DNA of 64,000 nt from Phalacrocorax aristotelis (GCF_949628215.1 NC_134281.1:45776512-45840511); one strand, 5' to 3'; positions 1 to 14,200 are shown, counted from the first letter of the stretch. Numbers and translations are program-made. The notes: generated by a model not told the origin, from the sequence alone.

Positions 1-1690
1 ATAAGAAAAGCAGCAATCACTTTTGGAAACGTGTATGGTGTAAAGTGTGTAAGTGTAATGTACTTCATTGTACCTATTCCTGACCAGGCAAAGCAGCAGG
101 ACTGAAACACAAAGCTCAAGTAAAAATTTTAAAAGAAAATCTGTGCTCCAGAACCAAAGCATTCACTCACATTCCTGCAAGCCAGATCTGCTGAGTCAGC
201 CATCGCTCTGATCAGTTGCTCCAACTCGACAAATCTATTTGCTTCTCTTACAGCAATGAAATGTGTTTTACTTTTTTCTTTATTATGAAAGTTCATGAAT
301 TTTACAAAAGAAAGATAAGATATGCCTGCCAACCTGACAGCATCTCTGGCTGTCAAATGATTAACGCATTTATCACAGCTGGTAAAAAAAACCCTAATGG
401 CTGCAAAGGGTATTCACCAGAGTCCATGAAGGAAGAACAGCCCTCCCGAGCATTTTAATGCCTGAAGCTGAAATATCCTCTCATGTGAACTGGGAGTCTG
501 AGAACACTAAATCCTCTGCCTAGAGGATTAGTATTTTTTTAATCTTTACGCAAGGCCTTTGAAACCAAAAATTTAAACTTTGCTATGTTCAGTGACAAGC
601 CACCTCTTGGTACCTCTAGCCACCTTTCTGCCCTCAAGGAATCAAGTTAACAGATTTGTAATAATACATAAACTTCAGAAGAAAGGCTGATCTAAAGTTG
701 CAGAGGATTTTAGCTGGAGAAGAGGCGCTTAATGCTGCTTGGTCGAGAGAGCATTATGGAGTGAGAAAGAAAACCTCTGCGAAGAGATTTGTAGAATGGT
801 ACAAACTTAAGTAATGATTCAAGTTATGCAAAAATAAGTAGAAGAACTTAAAGATAATGTCAAAATCTGCTCTGTATCACAGACCTTTGCCTACTTCCTT
901 GTCATGATGAACAGGGCAAATGATTTCTGTCCACTCTGGAATTTATTTATTAAAAATTACCATTCTAAGATGGCAGAATGTAAATGGGGGATCTGGAATT
1001 TTTAGGAATGACACCCCACCCTACCCCCACCCCCCAAAAAAAGGAAAATTAGAAAAAGTATTGTATCATATTTTAAAAATTCTCAGCAATTTATGACACA
1101 AAGAAGGTGGTGAAAGTGATGGAGTAACACACGACAGATGTCTAAATAAGACATTAGCTGATAGATGGGGTAAATATATTACTCTTCCCTTTAGTCCATC
1201 TTCTTAAATACTGCAGCAGAAGAAATACAAAATTGACTAGTTCTCCTGCTTCCAAGCAGAGGAAGTAGACTGTGCTAACCTCTGCAGCACTCCCTCTAGC
1301 TACAATTCATAAGTGAACTAAACATCTACATTTAATCTGGGATCTTTCTGTTATAATGACATATCTGCAAGTGCCCAGACCCAGAAGTCCTGGGCCTGTA
1401 CAAACCTAGAGACTTCTCTGAATGCCAAGGTCTCAGACTGGAACATTCTTTCTCTTGGTAGCAAGCATACTCCAAAGATATTTTTGCACTTTTTTTTAAT
1501 ATTCCTGTGCAGCTTTTTTCACACATTAAAAAGTGATCTCAGACTACAGGTGAGCACGTCCTAGCCAAGCTTTTGTTAGTATGGACTACTATTATCCATT
1601 TTAGTTTGTTTAGACTTCAAAATTAATTTGCTTCTTTAATTAAACAGTGGCCAAAATTATGTTGTGTCTATCCTCAAAATCCTTGGAAAA
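1..1690. other. Intergenic DNA downstream of SCP2
   Basis: AT-rich with short homopolymer tracts, such as C/A-rich DNA near 1010-1045. No coding exon, RNA gene or recognisable repeat seen. Open frames are all under about 80 codons. Confidence 0.6.
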
Positions 1691-1695
1691 GGCAG

Positions 1696-2245
1696 TGCCC
1701 TGGTTTCAGCTGGGATAGAGTTAATTTTCTTCATAGTGGCTAGTATGGGGCTGTGTCTTGGATTTGTGCTGAAAACAGTGGTGATAATACAGGGATGTTT
1801 TAGTTGTTGCTGAGCAGGGCTTACACAGAGTCAAGGCCTTTTCAGCCTCAGCTGGATGCACAAGAACACAGCCAGGACAGCTGACCCCAGCTGACCCAAG
1901 GGATATCCCACACCATATGACATCATGCTCAGCATATAAAGCTGGGGGAAAGAAGGAAGGGGGGGATGTTCAGAGTGATGGCGTTTGCCTTCCCAGTAAC
2001 GGTTATACTTAATGGAGCCCTGCTTTCCTGGGGATGGCTGAACACCTGCCTGCCCATGGGAAGGAGTGAATAGACTCCTTGCTTTGCTTGCAACCACAGA
2101 TTTTGCTTTATCTATTAAACTGTTTTTATCTCAACCCACGAGTTTTCTCACTTTTACTCTTCTAATTCTCTCCCCCATCCCACCGGGAGCGAGGGAGTGA
2201 GCAGCTGCGTGGGGCTTAGTTGCTGGCTGGGGCTAAACCACAACA
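1696..2245 (+). mobile_element. Solo LTR of an avian endogenous retrovirus
   Basis: 550 bp beginning TGCCCTGGTTTCAGCTGGG and ending AAACCACAACA. It is flanked on both sides by the 5-bp direct repeat GGCAG (1691-1695 and 2246-2250). It holds a CATATAAA TATA-like box at 1933-1940 and an ATTAAA polyadenylation signal at 2114-2119, both on the plus strand. It is the same family as the LTRs at 21568 and 23467. No internal sequence adjoins it, so it is the product of LTR-LTR recombination. Confidence 0.88.
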
Positions 2246-2250
2246 GGCAG

Positions 2251-4539
2251 GTTCTTATCCTGAAAACAGACATCTACCCAAAGCTCTTCTGGTGGTATTA
2301 GTGATGGTATTCAAAGAGGACAAAGCTTGCCAATGTAAGGGTGTACATGCAACTTCGTAGAGGAATAAATTGTTTTCAGTACAGAATTACTGCTGCAATC
2401 CTGTATTCTCCTTTATTTTAACCCACAAGCCAAATGGCAAGAATTTAGGAAAATGCAGTGGATACATTAGCAAATATTATTTTGTAGATAGCTAACCCTA
2501 CTTTCCTCTGAGAGACATCACTCCTACCTACTACAATCCTTTGGGTAAGTCAATAAACAAGTATTCAAGAGGAAACCTGACTCATGTGACCAGATTGTAT
2601 AATAAGAAGTTTTCAGTGGAGCAAGGCCATATCTGTCCTATTCAAGACTAAACTAATGCCTTGAAAAATAAGATGAACAGTGGGGCGTTAAAAGTTGATT
2701 CATCCACATTTTAAAAACACGGGCCGAGTACAAAAGCTGCAGGCAGGGCTGAACACCAAGTGCCTGGACTAAAAAACAGAGAGTTGAAATTCAGCATAAA
2801 TAAAGCAATGAATATGGAATAATTAAAGTTTCAGCTTTGCAGTGCAGAAATAAGAACTGAGTTAATATGAAAGAAATGAGGCCCCAGTTTTAAGAGATCT
2901 AAGAAAACATTAGCTCAAAACTAGTAGTGGTCAGAAAAGCAACTCAGGAAAGAAAAATAAAAGCAGAAAATGCTCTTGTATCTTGAAAGCTTTTTAACAG
3001 GAGAATCAGAATGCACCATACAGGAAGGATACATGGATGGCCGAAATGTTACAAGGGCCTCTCTATGTGACACAGTTAAATAGAATGTCCTCCTCTTTAA
3101 GCTGTGAAGCCTGAAGGTGGTAGAGCAAGACTATAAATACCAGGAGCGCTTCAAAGCTGTTCACTGTTTCTTCCAGTAAAAAAGAAAAAAAAAAAAAATC
3201 AACCCCCCCCCAAAACCACATCAACAACAAAGCAACAAAGTTATAAAATAATACTGCAATGTATAAAATCAAAAGGAATAAATTTAATCCCACGTGACAT
3301 GTAGGTAAGCTACAGAAGTTCTTGACCCATGTTAAAAAGCTGTCAAGGCTTCAAAAAGGGACTAGACAAACTCATGAAAGACAATCCACCAAGAACTCAA
3401 GAAACAGACATACCACTTCTGGCTCAAATCTGTGAGCTGGAAAAAAGAAAATTAAAATCACTGACAGATAGGAAAGTATTCTGGGTAAGCAGATGTTTGG
3501 GCCAGCTTAATATTCCTTACAGGGTATCAATGGTCAGAAAATATAGTGGGCTAGATCAATTTTTGGCCTGATTCAGTACAGCTGTTCTTACTGCTCGGCA
3601 ATCTGCTAACCATTCACACCAGAAAAGCAGAATGATCGGCTTGAATTAGTTAATTTTTATTATGATTTCAGTTAAGCCAGGGAAGTGAAAGTTCATGCAT
3701 AAGTTCCTCAGTTATGGCCCACATATGGGAGGATGTGAGGTGTATACACTGGACTGAGATGTAGTTTATGGATTATCTACTGACAGTGCCCGAGGACTGC
3801 AGGAGCCCTTCATGACGATCTGAATAAAACAGTCAGTTCAGAGCATGAAATCCAAAGAAACAACACACAGAAGAACAGGAAAAGTATATTTAATTTTCTA
3901 TTAAACTTCCAACCAGAATACATTTTCCCAAAAGAGGAGTTAAAGCTTTTACATTACTGATAACAATTTCACCATGATCAACACCAGATTTTCTCAGGAG
4001 AAAACAGGTAAAATGTTGGTTATACTCCCTCTCTGCTCTCCTGGTGAACATAATCTTTTTTCAAAGTGAAGTATTATCAAATCCTGTGAATCTCAGAGCA
4101 AAGTTCCTAGTTCCTACATACTTCTGGATATTTTGTTTATTTTTTAATTCCAAAGTAGTAATAAGAGAAGTATTTTTTTTAGAAAATTCCTAAAGCCTGT
4201 TCTAAAAAAATGTTGTTAGAGATCCTCTTTATAAGACCATTTTAATTTAAGCAGCAGCAAATTTGTTAGAATGGAGGTCTGAAAGCATTTGTATGGCCTG
4301 CTATTAGAGCTTTTAAAAAAATGCAACTAATTTAATTGATATGTCAAACCATTGATAACCTTCCTCACTCTCTTCCCAACTAACCTGAACAGTAAGCAGC
4401 CTCATTCAACTCTAAGTTTTATAAAATTTTTCATATTGATTAAAACAAAAATTGTCACGAGTACCCACCATACACCATTTGTAAGAGTTAGTGCCTCAAG
4501 CTTAGCCTAAAAACCTTTGCCACGGACAAACCGATGGAA
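2251..4539. other. Intergenic DNA / possible SCP2 3' UTR extension
   Basis: Holds the ancient LINE tail at 3320-3595 and an A/C homopolymer patch at 3180-3215. If the poly(A) signal at 4136-4141 is used, the upper part is SCP2 3' UTR. Otherwise nothing recognised. Confidence 0.55.
3320..3595 (+). mobile_element. Ancient CR1/L3-like LINE 3' tail
   Basis: Ordered matches to the 3' end of old amniote CR1-type LINEs: GGCTTCAAAAAGGGACTAGA, ATTCTGGGTAAGCAGATG, TTGGGCCAGCTTAATATTCC, ACAGGGTATCAATGGTC, GTGGGCTAGATC, then GGCCTGATTCAGTACAGC and GTTCTTA at the end. It keeps an 80-codon open frame by chance. Lies downstream of SCP2. Confidence 0.65.
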
Positions 4540-4545
4540 TTTATT
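4540..4545 (-). terminator. Candidate SCP2 polyadenylation signal
   Basis: AATAAA on the minus strand, about 140 nt beyond the SCP2 stop codon. A second AATAAA occurs at 4136-4141. I cannot tell which is used; both may be. Confidence 0.35.
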
Positions 4546-4684
4546 AAGAGAATTAAGGTCTCTAACCACAGGATTTAGGTGAGAAAGGTTCAATCAAACC
4601 CAGCCTGCGCCATATTATTGATAATGTCTAGTTTCATTCTACTTTTTTGTCAAGAATATCAAGTACTGACTGTTTACTCTGAGT

Positions 4685-7600
4685 TCAAAGCTTAGCTTTT
4701 CCTGGCTGAAGTTGTAGATTCTGAAGTTTCATTGCCATGCCCATGTTCCCAGAAACCTTCAGTTTGCCTTGAAAGAATGCCTAAAAAGAAAGAAATATGA
4801 TATAAAATGCAATACATCATATTATCCCAAATGCACCCCTCCCAAAAGTTATAGACTTTTGTACGTGCAGGTCCTGGCCTGCGGTTCTATAATTCCAACA
4901 GTTCTAGCAGATATCTCACGTTCATCAACAAATGTGTTCTGACACTAGAAGGTAGAATAGAAAACTGAGGAGGTTGTATGTTGATTATATTTGTGATGCC
5001 TAAAGAGAATAGACTTGGTATTGCATATTTCTGGCATTATCGTAACGATGGAACTGTATACGAAGCAGGGCAGAATACCCAATGTTGTGGTGATGACAAT
5101 TCATAGAATAGAGTTTACTATTTCAATTGAAGATGATAAAGCAGTAGTGTACAGTAGATGCCACAACTGATTTCTTACTCAAATCCTCCCCCAGCCATCA
5201 CTGATTTTGTAACCAACGAATTCAGTTTTATAAATTCAGTTTGTGAAGCAGACATGCTAAAGATTTGGGGTTTTTTCCTCCAAACCTTGTAAAAAGATGA
5301 ACTGCATGCACTAAAATATCCAAATTGTAGATGCAAAATTGTAATTGCTTCTGAATTTCCTACACGTACAGTACAACATTTCTATAATGTGTTTTACCTT
5401 CAAACTTCTCCTAGACACACTTCAGTTTCTGAAAATTCTTATTTACCCTGTGATTACCAGGCTAGAAACTTAAAATAATGTTACCCAGAGCATTTCAAAT
5501 TTAGAAGTATGGAACAGCAACTTAAAATTAACTTAAACGTCCAGTTTACTTGTAAGCTATGTCTGCTTTTGACACACTGCGGAATATAAAAACCAAATAA
5601 TCACAGACATCCAGTGGATGCTCACCTCAACTTCCATTTTTCAATATCAAGATTACTCCTTACACTAATGCCAGCCAGAAGTGTAAACCCCTCCAAAGAG
5701 AGGGCCAACATTCCTCCTTTCTTAAGTCACACTGCAAACACCAGCTTCCTCCTCTTCTCTGCAGACCAAGCACTATTATATCCCCTTCTGGATGACCTAC
5801 AGGATGTCTGAGATAACATGTACCTGCTCAGAAGAGTAGGCACTGTCTTTCTTGATTAATCCTTGGCCCATTTGTTCAGAGAAAGTCAAGAACTGTTATT
5901 TTTCTTATCAGCCATGGCAGCTTTGGAGGAGGGGATTTATTTACATTATTTCAGCTTAAACACACTCAAACCAAACAAACAAGTTAGTCCTCTTATCCTC
6001 TCATCTTTGCTATACTTACTGTCTGAGGATTCATTTTGCCAGTCATGAGAGCCAACAGATCAGCGTCAGCCATTGTAATTGTACAATCTGCCTTCTTATC
6101 TGTAAGACAGAGTTGACTATGAAGATTCAAACTGAGAGATGAAACAGTAATAAAAGCTGCAACTCCATGAAGAATCTGCTGATACTACAAGTTAGCAAAA
6201 TGGTACCTGAAGTACACACAAATAAAGGCTGTTATAAAAATATCAGCAAGAGATCATCCTCCAACAGCCAACAGACTTCTGTGCCACCTTGTAGCACAGA
6301 CCATCCCAACACTGGAGGAAGATGGACCTTTCTGGAAGGTGCTAAGCAAATTCATTCCTTGAAAAGAAATAATAAACTACTTGTAATCAGATAGAACGTT
6401 GACTGCAAGCATTGACAATTGTCTTAGGTTTTATCAAGCTTAAATTTTCTAGCATTAAGATCAACTCAGGATAAATGTGTTTTTCTCTGTGACACTCTCT
6501 GAAGATACTCATCACTGAAATTTCAGGCATTTCCTGCCCTTTCCTTCAGTGGGAACAACATGTGCATTCCAAAAGCACTCGTGAATTAATTCAAATCCAG
6601 AAGTTTTTACAATCTTCTTACCAGAAATAAGCCAAAAACTTATTAAAATAAGATCTGATAGAAATATAATGTAAATACCAAAGGACTAAAAACTGCACAC
6701 ATCTTTTCCTAGAGTTATCTTATTATTAAACTTAACTTTTTGAAAAAATGTTGTCCATACAACAGTACTTTTCTTTTTGTAAGAACTTAGATCAATGAAT
6801 TCCAAATCAAACCCCCTGTCATGTTTTTCATTAAAAGCTTTATGACGCAGGTTCATGGATATATGAGATTCTGAGGATAGGCTGTTGTCTTTGGCTTCTT
6901 ATTTACATTACTAGGATGCATGACTTCAGATACACGACAAAACATTTTCTTGGCAAGGGTACAAACCCTTTGTTTCCAATACTTTTATGAGGTTCACCAC
7001 CACCACCCAGTCTGTGTCTTATTTGTATCTGCCTTTTTTAAAATGCAACTTGAAGTTTATGTCAGCTGGTACAGTACTGAAATCAGTCAAGTTTTATTGC
7101 TTAACTAGCTGCACAGAAGAAGTAACTTGACAAGATAGACCAGCTTACTGCCTACCAGTGTCTCCAACAAAGCAACTGGAAAAACAGCTACAAATTACAT
7201 ATCTGGCCCAGATTTTAAGAGGTGAGAACAACAAAACTTCTGAAGTTTGAATTTTTTTTTAAATTCTGATTCCTGTAAAAGTCATACGACAGATCTGCCT
7301 GGAGCCTCTAAGAAAAGATGCAATTATCTAGACAGAATTCAGAGTAAAAGACATTTAATTCTTGGTCTGAAACATCATGGATTAAAAGTGTCAGTAATAA
7401 GAAAAGTTTAAAATTAAGGTAGCTTTACACCACTTTTGCTCAAGGTCACTATAGCTTAAACAGAATATTAATTTATATTCTTTTCATTAGTTTTATGTGT
7501 TTTCTGCAGCAATATAATAAAAGTAGCACTGACCTGAATTAACTGCTACAGAACCTTTACCATTTTTCACATCTACTACCCAAGTTGCTTCTTTCCCATC

Positions 7601-10600
7601 AGGACCATCTTTTATTTTGAAGGCAAAGACTCCACCAATTTTCTTGACAAATTGCTCTCCTTCCTGTAATAACCATACAATGTGCAAATTATTAATTTAC
7701 TTCAAAATAATTTTAAATAGTTTGAATTAAACAGGAAGTAACTCAAAAACCTTTACCCTTTCTACTAACATAGAAATACCTACTTCCCTCTATTAGGCTT
7801 CATTTAAACAATCATTAAAAAAACAAAAAAAACACAACCTCCCTCCAAACACAAACTATGAGTATCTACATTAAAAATCTATCAACTAAAAAAAAAAAGA
7901 CCACTGTCCTAACAGTCTTGTCCTGCTAGAAGTCTGAAAAATGTGATTTCTTCTTCTAATCACACTTACCAAGCAAGCAACAAACACCAAACACAAACAA
8001 AGTTTCTTGTGTTAGTCAGCAAGCTCCTCACATACCATCTAAACTTGCCTTTACTGAAATACTCTTATGCAGGTAGAAGCTGTCTGAAAAAAAAATAATT
8101 TAAAATCATAGCACAGCATAGAAATATTTCTGACATAGTGAAATTCAAAGCTGTAACATCTGTTTCAATTAGCAGTACTGAGGAAGTGATTGATGCTACC
8201 ATATTCCCATCAGGTTTCACACGTTCTGTCATAAAATAAAACCCTATTGTAGGTAAAAGAAGTAGTCAAATACCTCTTGGAGCTTCTTTTCAATCTCTTT
8301 GAAGACCAAATGTGACTTAAATCCATCAACAGCTGCGCTGAGAGGCACAGCCGCAATATGGCCAGTGCTGAAATGAAAAACCCATTCATTTACATACTTG
8401 TAATCACATTTTCAACGTCTTCAAATTATCACCAGCGAGAACAGCCACACTGAAACACTTTAGTGGTATAGAGCAACTATATGATATCAAATTAAAGCCT
8501 ACTCTCTGATGGACTTAGCTTGAATTACAATGACTTCAAGTACCTAGAGGTTTTTGCATGTATGGGCAGGACACTACTTTTTATTATAAAGTAAATCATT
8601 AATCTTGTTACAATTAAATCAGCAAACACTACTGTCACACCTTGTGTGACGAGAAAGCACATGGACCATCTCAGAGAACTACCTTTTTCTTTTTTTGGCA
8701 AAACAATTCCTTCCCAGTTCATGTGGTCTCTTAACAGTCACAGGAGGCACTAAGCATTATTCCCGATTCTCTGGAGCAGCCATCCTGTATCGCTTGACAT
8801 TAGCATGGAACCTAATTCTTCATTTCTGCAGAGGCACCCAGAGCCTAAGTAAGCATAGAGATGTCCAAAGACATTGCGGTTCAAGCAGCAGGAAAAACAA
8901 GTTTACGATTATTACCATCTCTTGGCAGCACAGTTCGAAACTGTGGTCAGGTTTGATACTATTGAAGTGACAGAATCCTTTAAGAAATGTTGCTAGAACT
9001 TGTATTTGCATGGTACTAACACTACCCTATAGAAGTATGCTGGGGTAGCAATAGTAGGGACTGTCTTATCTGAAGAAGACACATTAATTAACTAATAAAC
9101 AAAGGCTGTACTAACAGGATGTAAAATTGTAAGGTGTCAGAATAGAGCAGTACTGTTTCAAAGACTAGTCCAAAATGGGTCAAGTCCTGCTGTTATTTAC
9201 CTTGATGTACATTCTTGGCAGCTGTTACTAAAACACCTAATTACAGGCTAGATCTGAATCCAGTGATTAAGTCTACATGCATTGTGTAGAAAAAAACTGT
9301 ATGGAGTACCTTCATAAACATGAAATGCCACCACCTTTCCCTTAATTACACAACATCATTCGATTACACAAGCAGTATCTGAACAGGTTAGTGGCACTGT
9401 TTCGTTCCAAAGCCATTGGAGCAACACTTTGTGTCAAGTATCTCCCACACACAAAGCCTTTGGGAGAACTAAAGGTTAAGCTTCTCTAATGCAAGATGAA
9501 ACTAGTATTGCTAAGATTTCTCTGTTTTGAGTTGTACCTAAGAAAGAATTTAAAAAATTCTCAATACCAACAAAGGTCAGGTGAGCTGTAATAAATTAGA
9601 CTTAACTTCTTCAGGAGAAATATTATCTGTACATGCAAAGCTTTTCCTGACAGGAAGGCACTACTTCTAGCAGTACCTGAAGGTTAATGGTATACAAATA
9701 GCAACAGATTCCCTGTTCCCTAACATTACAATATTTTTAAAGACAAAGCTCAAAGCAGTGGAAAACAGTGTATTCCCTACAACAACCTTTTCCCCTGTGA
9801 TTTAAAACTCGTGGCAACACCCACTGCCAGGTTTTGTGAGCATGTCTGAAGAGAATCCAGGAGAAGACATGATTTTTCCTGTATCATACCTATTTTCTCA
9901 TATGGTCTAACCTCTTAGAGGTTACAGAAGTGATAAGATTATCACTTCTGACACTGTGCTACAACAAGTTACTGCTGAAGCCCTTCAAAGCTCAATGGCT
10001 TCTCTCATCACCTCTTCCACAGATTATATTGTCACCTCCCAGGAATTGTACAGGCCTAGCTAAAACAGACATTAGAAATATGAGTTTGGAGGGGAATATT
10101 TCTTTCTGGAAGTCCAGTACATGGCAAATTCTACTGTTCACAGTTTTTTAGAGCAAATATAAAGATATTGGCATTAAGCTTTTTAACTAAAGCCATAATA
10201 CCTACAAAGAGTAGCTCAATCTTTCTAAGCAAAGCTGAAAATGAAAACATAAAAGGAACTGTGTATTAAGACTGAAATTCTGGTATATTTAATAATTTTA
10301 AGCACTCTCTCTCAATTTCTGTCCATCCTAGCATAGAACTACAGCAGACTGGTGGACAGCTTCGTAGCAGCGTTCTCCTCTCACTCTGAAGTGTGCTACA
10401 ATTTCAAGTGCAAACTCTTTAGCCCGGACTGGACCAGTAACATGCCTGAATTCTAATGAGTACTTAGAATACTGCATGTAACACATCCAGCTGAAAGCAG
10501 TTCGCTTCATGAAACCAAACTAGTAACAATTTTAGCAATGAAAGCAGTGGGTAACCCTGTTCCCATGGATGTCTTGCTTTTTTTGGCAAGTACCTAGTTT

Positions 10601-11204
10601 CACTTAATTCATTTTAATGCAGCCTGTTTTGCTCTTGGAAAGGTTTTTTTCATTCTGTTTTGCTGGCTTTTTTTCCTCCAAACATTAGACTTTTCCTTAC
10701 AGGAAGTCATGCAAGCTATTTTTATGGGCCAGTTTGCTCTTTTCAGTAATTTATAATTCACAGTGCACATTGTTCATTAGGAACAAGACACTGTGAGAGT
10801 TATAATCTCTGCATACCCTTGCAGTGCTGTAGGCACACAACGGTTCCAACTGCCGAGCATGTTCTGGTTTACAGTGCGATTTCTTCCTTGCACAGAGGCA
10901 AATAATAATTATAAAAAGGTAAATTTTAAAACAGAAATATATGGGAGCACAGTCAGCATAAAGGGAGCTTAGTTAACGCTCCAGCAGAAGTTTCCAATGG
11001 AAGCACAAGCGATACCTGTACACAACTGCCGAACAAGCATTTCCGTTCAGCAGCGCGCTTCCTCGTGCTCTACAGAGCTACCGCCTGGAAGGTGACTATT
11101 TTGGAAGGTCTTTCAGTGCACACCGTGCTTTGTTTCTCCTCGGGAAGCCGGCTCCCCACCCCCGCCCCGCGGGGCGCTCACCTGCCGGCGCCGGGGAAGC
11201 CCAT
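4685..11204 (-). CDS. SCP2: pro-SCP2 short isoform (internal start in exon 12 of SCP2)
   Basis: In mammals the SCP2 gene has a second promoter producing only the sterol-carrier part, translated from the Met of the YKMGFPEA sequence. Here the matching Met (residue 395 of the long form, context [10 protein letters not shown]) lies at 11204-11202. Translation from it through exons 13-16 (8367-8274, 7663-7534, 6099-6020, 4780-4685) gives 140 aa, against 143 in human, ending in AKL. It would be cleaved to mature non-enzymatic SCP2, which moves lipids between membranes. The start lies in a CpG island (about 11140-11500), unlike the AT-rich surroundings, which fits a separate promoter. Use of this start in this species is inferred from the family, not shown directly. 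Confidence 0.72.
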
Positions 11205-14200
11205 ACCGTAGAGAGTCACCACCACGGCCCCGCCGAGGCCCAGGTTGTGCTGCAGCGCGACCTTTGCCCCCGGGACCTGCCTCTTCCCGGCCGCACCGCG
11301 CAGCTGCCAGCAGAGTTCGGCGCACTGCGCCAGGCCTGAAAAATCGAGCACAGACCGCCTGGCCCCCGGTGCCTCCGCCGCTGGGACCGGGGCCAGCCCG
11401 CTGCGGGGGGGCGGCGGCGGGGAACGGCCCCACGGGCGGCCGTTGCCCCCGGAGCGGGGCGGGAGGTGGCTGGAGGGGTTGTAAAATAGAGGAGCAAGCG
11501 TGGGTCTCCCCACCAGCTGCGAAGACGGCTGGTTTAGGGCTGGCCCAGCAAAGGCGCTGGGGGGACCTTGCTGGAAAACTGGCCATTACAGAAGTGATGC
11601 ACGCTCTTGAGTGTGCCCAAGGTCAAAACTCAAAGTTACCCATTTTCCACGTTTGTACAAGACTGCGTAGGGATAAGCTAGATAAAGCTGTTGCCTAAGA
11701 AGTCACGTTCTGGACAACAGTGTGAGCTGTCTTAAAACCCCCAATTCTCCAAAAGGGCCCTTATCAAACAGACAACTCCATCGACTTTTGAATCTCCAAG
11801 GCACAAAGAGATGACAACAGCATTTTAAAGTAGTTGTATGTGCTGTGGCATCTTTATAGCACTGCTGTAACAGCTGCTAAAACCAGCTCAGGAGCACCAG
11901 GAGAGCTCACCTTGCCATGCAGACGCCTATCTCAGAGTGGGGATCTGATTTCAATGTTAGTTTGCTAGATCTAACAAACATAAAAATGCAGCCAAAGATC
12001 TTCTGGAAAACTGGTTTGTTTCTTTGCAATACAAATGCCTACTATTAAAAACGCCTGTAATACTACAATGCCTATTATACTGCAAGATAAGAAAAAGCCC
12101 TAGAATACACAACTGAATCACGATTAAAATTCATGCTGGGCGTAGCTGGTTAAATGAAGTAAGGAATATACTACAGGCATATTCGATTAGCTTCTTTCCG
12201 TAAAAAGATATTAAGTGAATACGTGCAATAGCATTAGAGAAAGCGCATATGCCTAGAAATGCATTTTCTTGGGAGGGCCAAACTGAAGGTGAATCCCCTT
12301 TCATTATAGCCCTGATTTTCAGATTACATTTACTCTCGGTCTCCCTCTACTATTCTATTGGCTATTTCTGCAGTTATGATCCAGTTCCACTGCAAAGATA
12401 TTTCTTCCTTCCTCCATCCCTTCCTTTCCCTTCCCCTAGACAACTGTGTAGGCCTTTGGGCAAGGCAGAGAAGGAATCTGCATTTTAGGCACCAAATTTT
12501 ACACACTGCCAAGTGAAACGTTATGAAGAGGATGAGTAAGAAGTTCTATAATTCCAGTCATACATGAGAATTAACAGATTTCATTTACACTCTCTCAGCC
12601 TCAAGGAGAGAATGTGTACCGTGGTACATCATGCCCTGGAACGGTTTGGAAACTCAAGATGACTGATATGACCTCTGATTAGCATATAGGTAGCCTCAAG
12701 ACTGTTTTATAGTGAAATTAAGATGACAATCGGTAGACATGTAATTTTCTGCATTTTAATGACTGTTCCTCCCCATCCCTTGGCAATAGAGCATGATTAC
12801 CAGTAATTGCCTCTACATTTACCACTGTGTAACTGACAAAAATTTAACACCTACCTAGCAAAGTAATACTCTCATCCTGCTACAGATATCCACAGTCTCA
12901 TTTATCTGGAATGTTTTTCTTCCGAAGTTTCATAATGCTTCCCCCCGCTACACTAACCGCAGATTATCTAGCTGTTCCAGCTGCTTAGTTTAAGGTTTGT
13001 TGTTTTACAAGGTTTCCTCTTCTCCAGTTTCTGACAACTTTTCATTTCCAAATAAGGAAGGTGAATTATCTTCACAAACATATTTTATCCAAAAGCCATC
13101 TCATTTGGAAGCGAGCTTAGCAGTTTAAAGAAAACAAAAAACAAAACAAAAAAAGGCAAAACCTGTGTTGCTGGGAAACGGTGACTAACTGAGCTTCTGT
13201 TGTAAACATCAGATAAATATTTTGACATCCAAGGCTAAATGGAAATAACTTTTATTACAGCTAACAAGGGTACAACCTTTTCAGATGCAGTAAAATCTCC
13301 AAAATCTGAATCTTAAAGGATGACAACATATGAAAATGGTTATTCAAACTACATTCATCAGAAGTTGTACTACAAAGCAATTATTTAGGAAAAAAGTTAA
13401 GCTGTTTCACAGGTTGCTTTAACAACAACAGAAAAAAGTAGCACCATAAAATTAAGTAAGTGCTAATGATCAGATTCACACTCCAACTCTTTTGGTTTGA
13501 GCAATCCTGTGTGGTCAACCTGCCCTAATGCTTGCATGAGTTGGAAATGAGAATCAACTCCAGAGCTTCCTGATAGTCTTAGGAAGCCCTCATGTTTCAT
13601 ACAGGCGAACGGAAGTGGGAAGCATCTGCCTGCTCAAGATCCGTATCTCCTATCTAACTGGCATGACTAAGTGAGATGGATTTTTGCATACCTGTAGCAC
13701 CAAGTGGATGTCCCTTTGAAATCAAGCCACCACTAGGATTAATAACCCATTTTCCTCCATAAGTATTGTCTCCTCTGTCAATCAGGTCACATGCTTTTCC
13801 TATAAAACAGTATTTATAAAAGAAAAATGTTCCTTTTTTGGCTTTAAGTGATTTTTTCAATTCTACTGTCACTTACCGAAGATGCTGCATGTCAGTCAAA
13901 ACCTAGGAAATACTACACCACAGATTTTACAAAGAGCAGATTGAAATTAGCCAAATGACATTAATGAGACTTGCCTATACTACTGGAGAAAGCGTAACAT
14001 GGAAAAGAAATAAAAGGGCTAGTGTTTGATACAAAAACTTTTAAAAATTTGCTGTTCTGTTGATATACAGTATTATGATATAGTCAATATAATGAAGCTG
14101 TTAATTGTTTTATTAATGAAACTACAGTGATAATTATGGTTTTTGTAAAAGTCATGATTTTGAACCCCAGGACATGGGGATCCTGGTGAATGCCAAGTTG

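Noticed and set aside
11113-11698. Six overlapping open frames of 69-157 codons on both strands
   Set aside because: CpG-island artefacts. Only the minus-strand frame containing [12 protein letters not shown] is coding, between splice sites 11335 and 11182.
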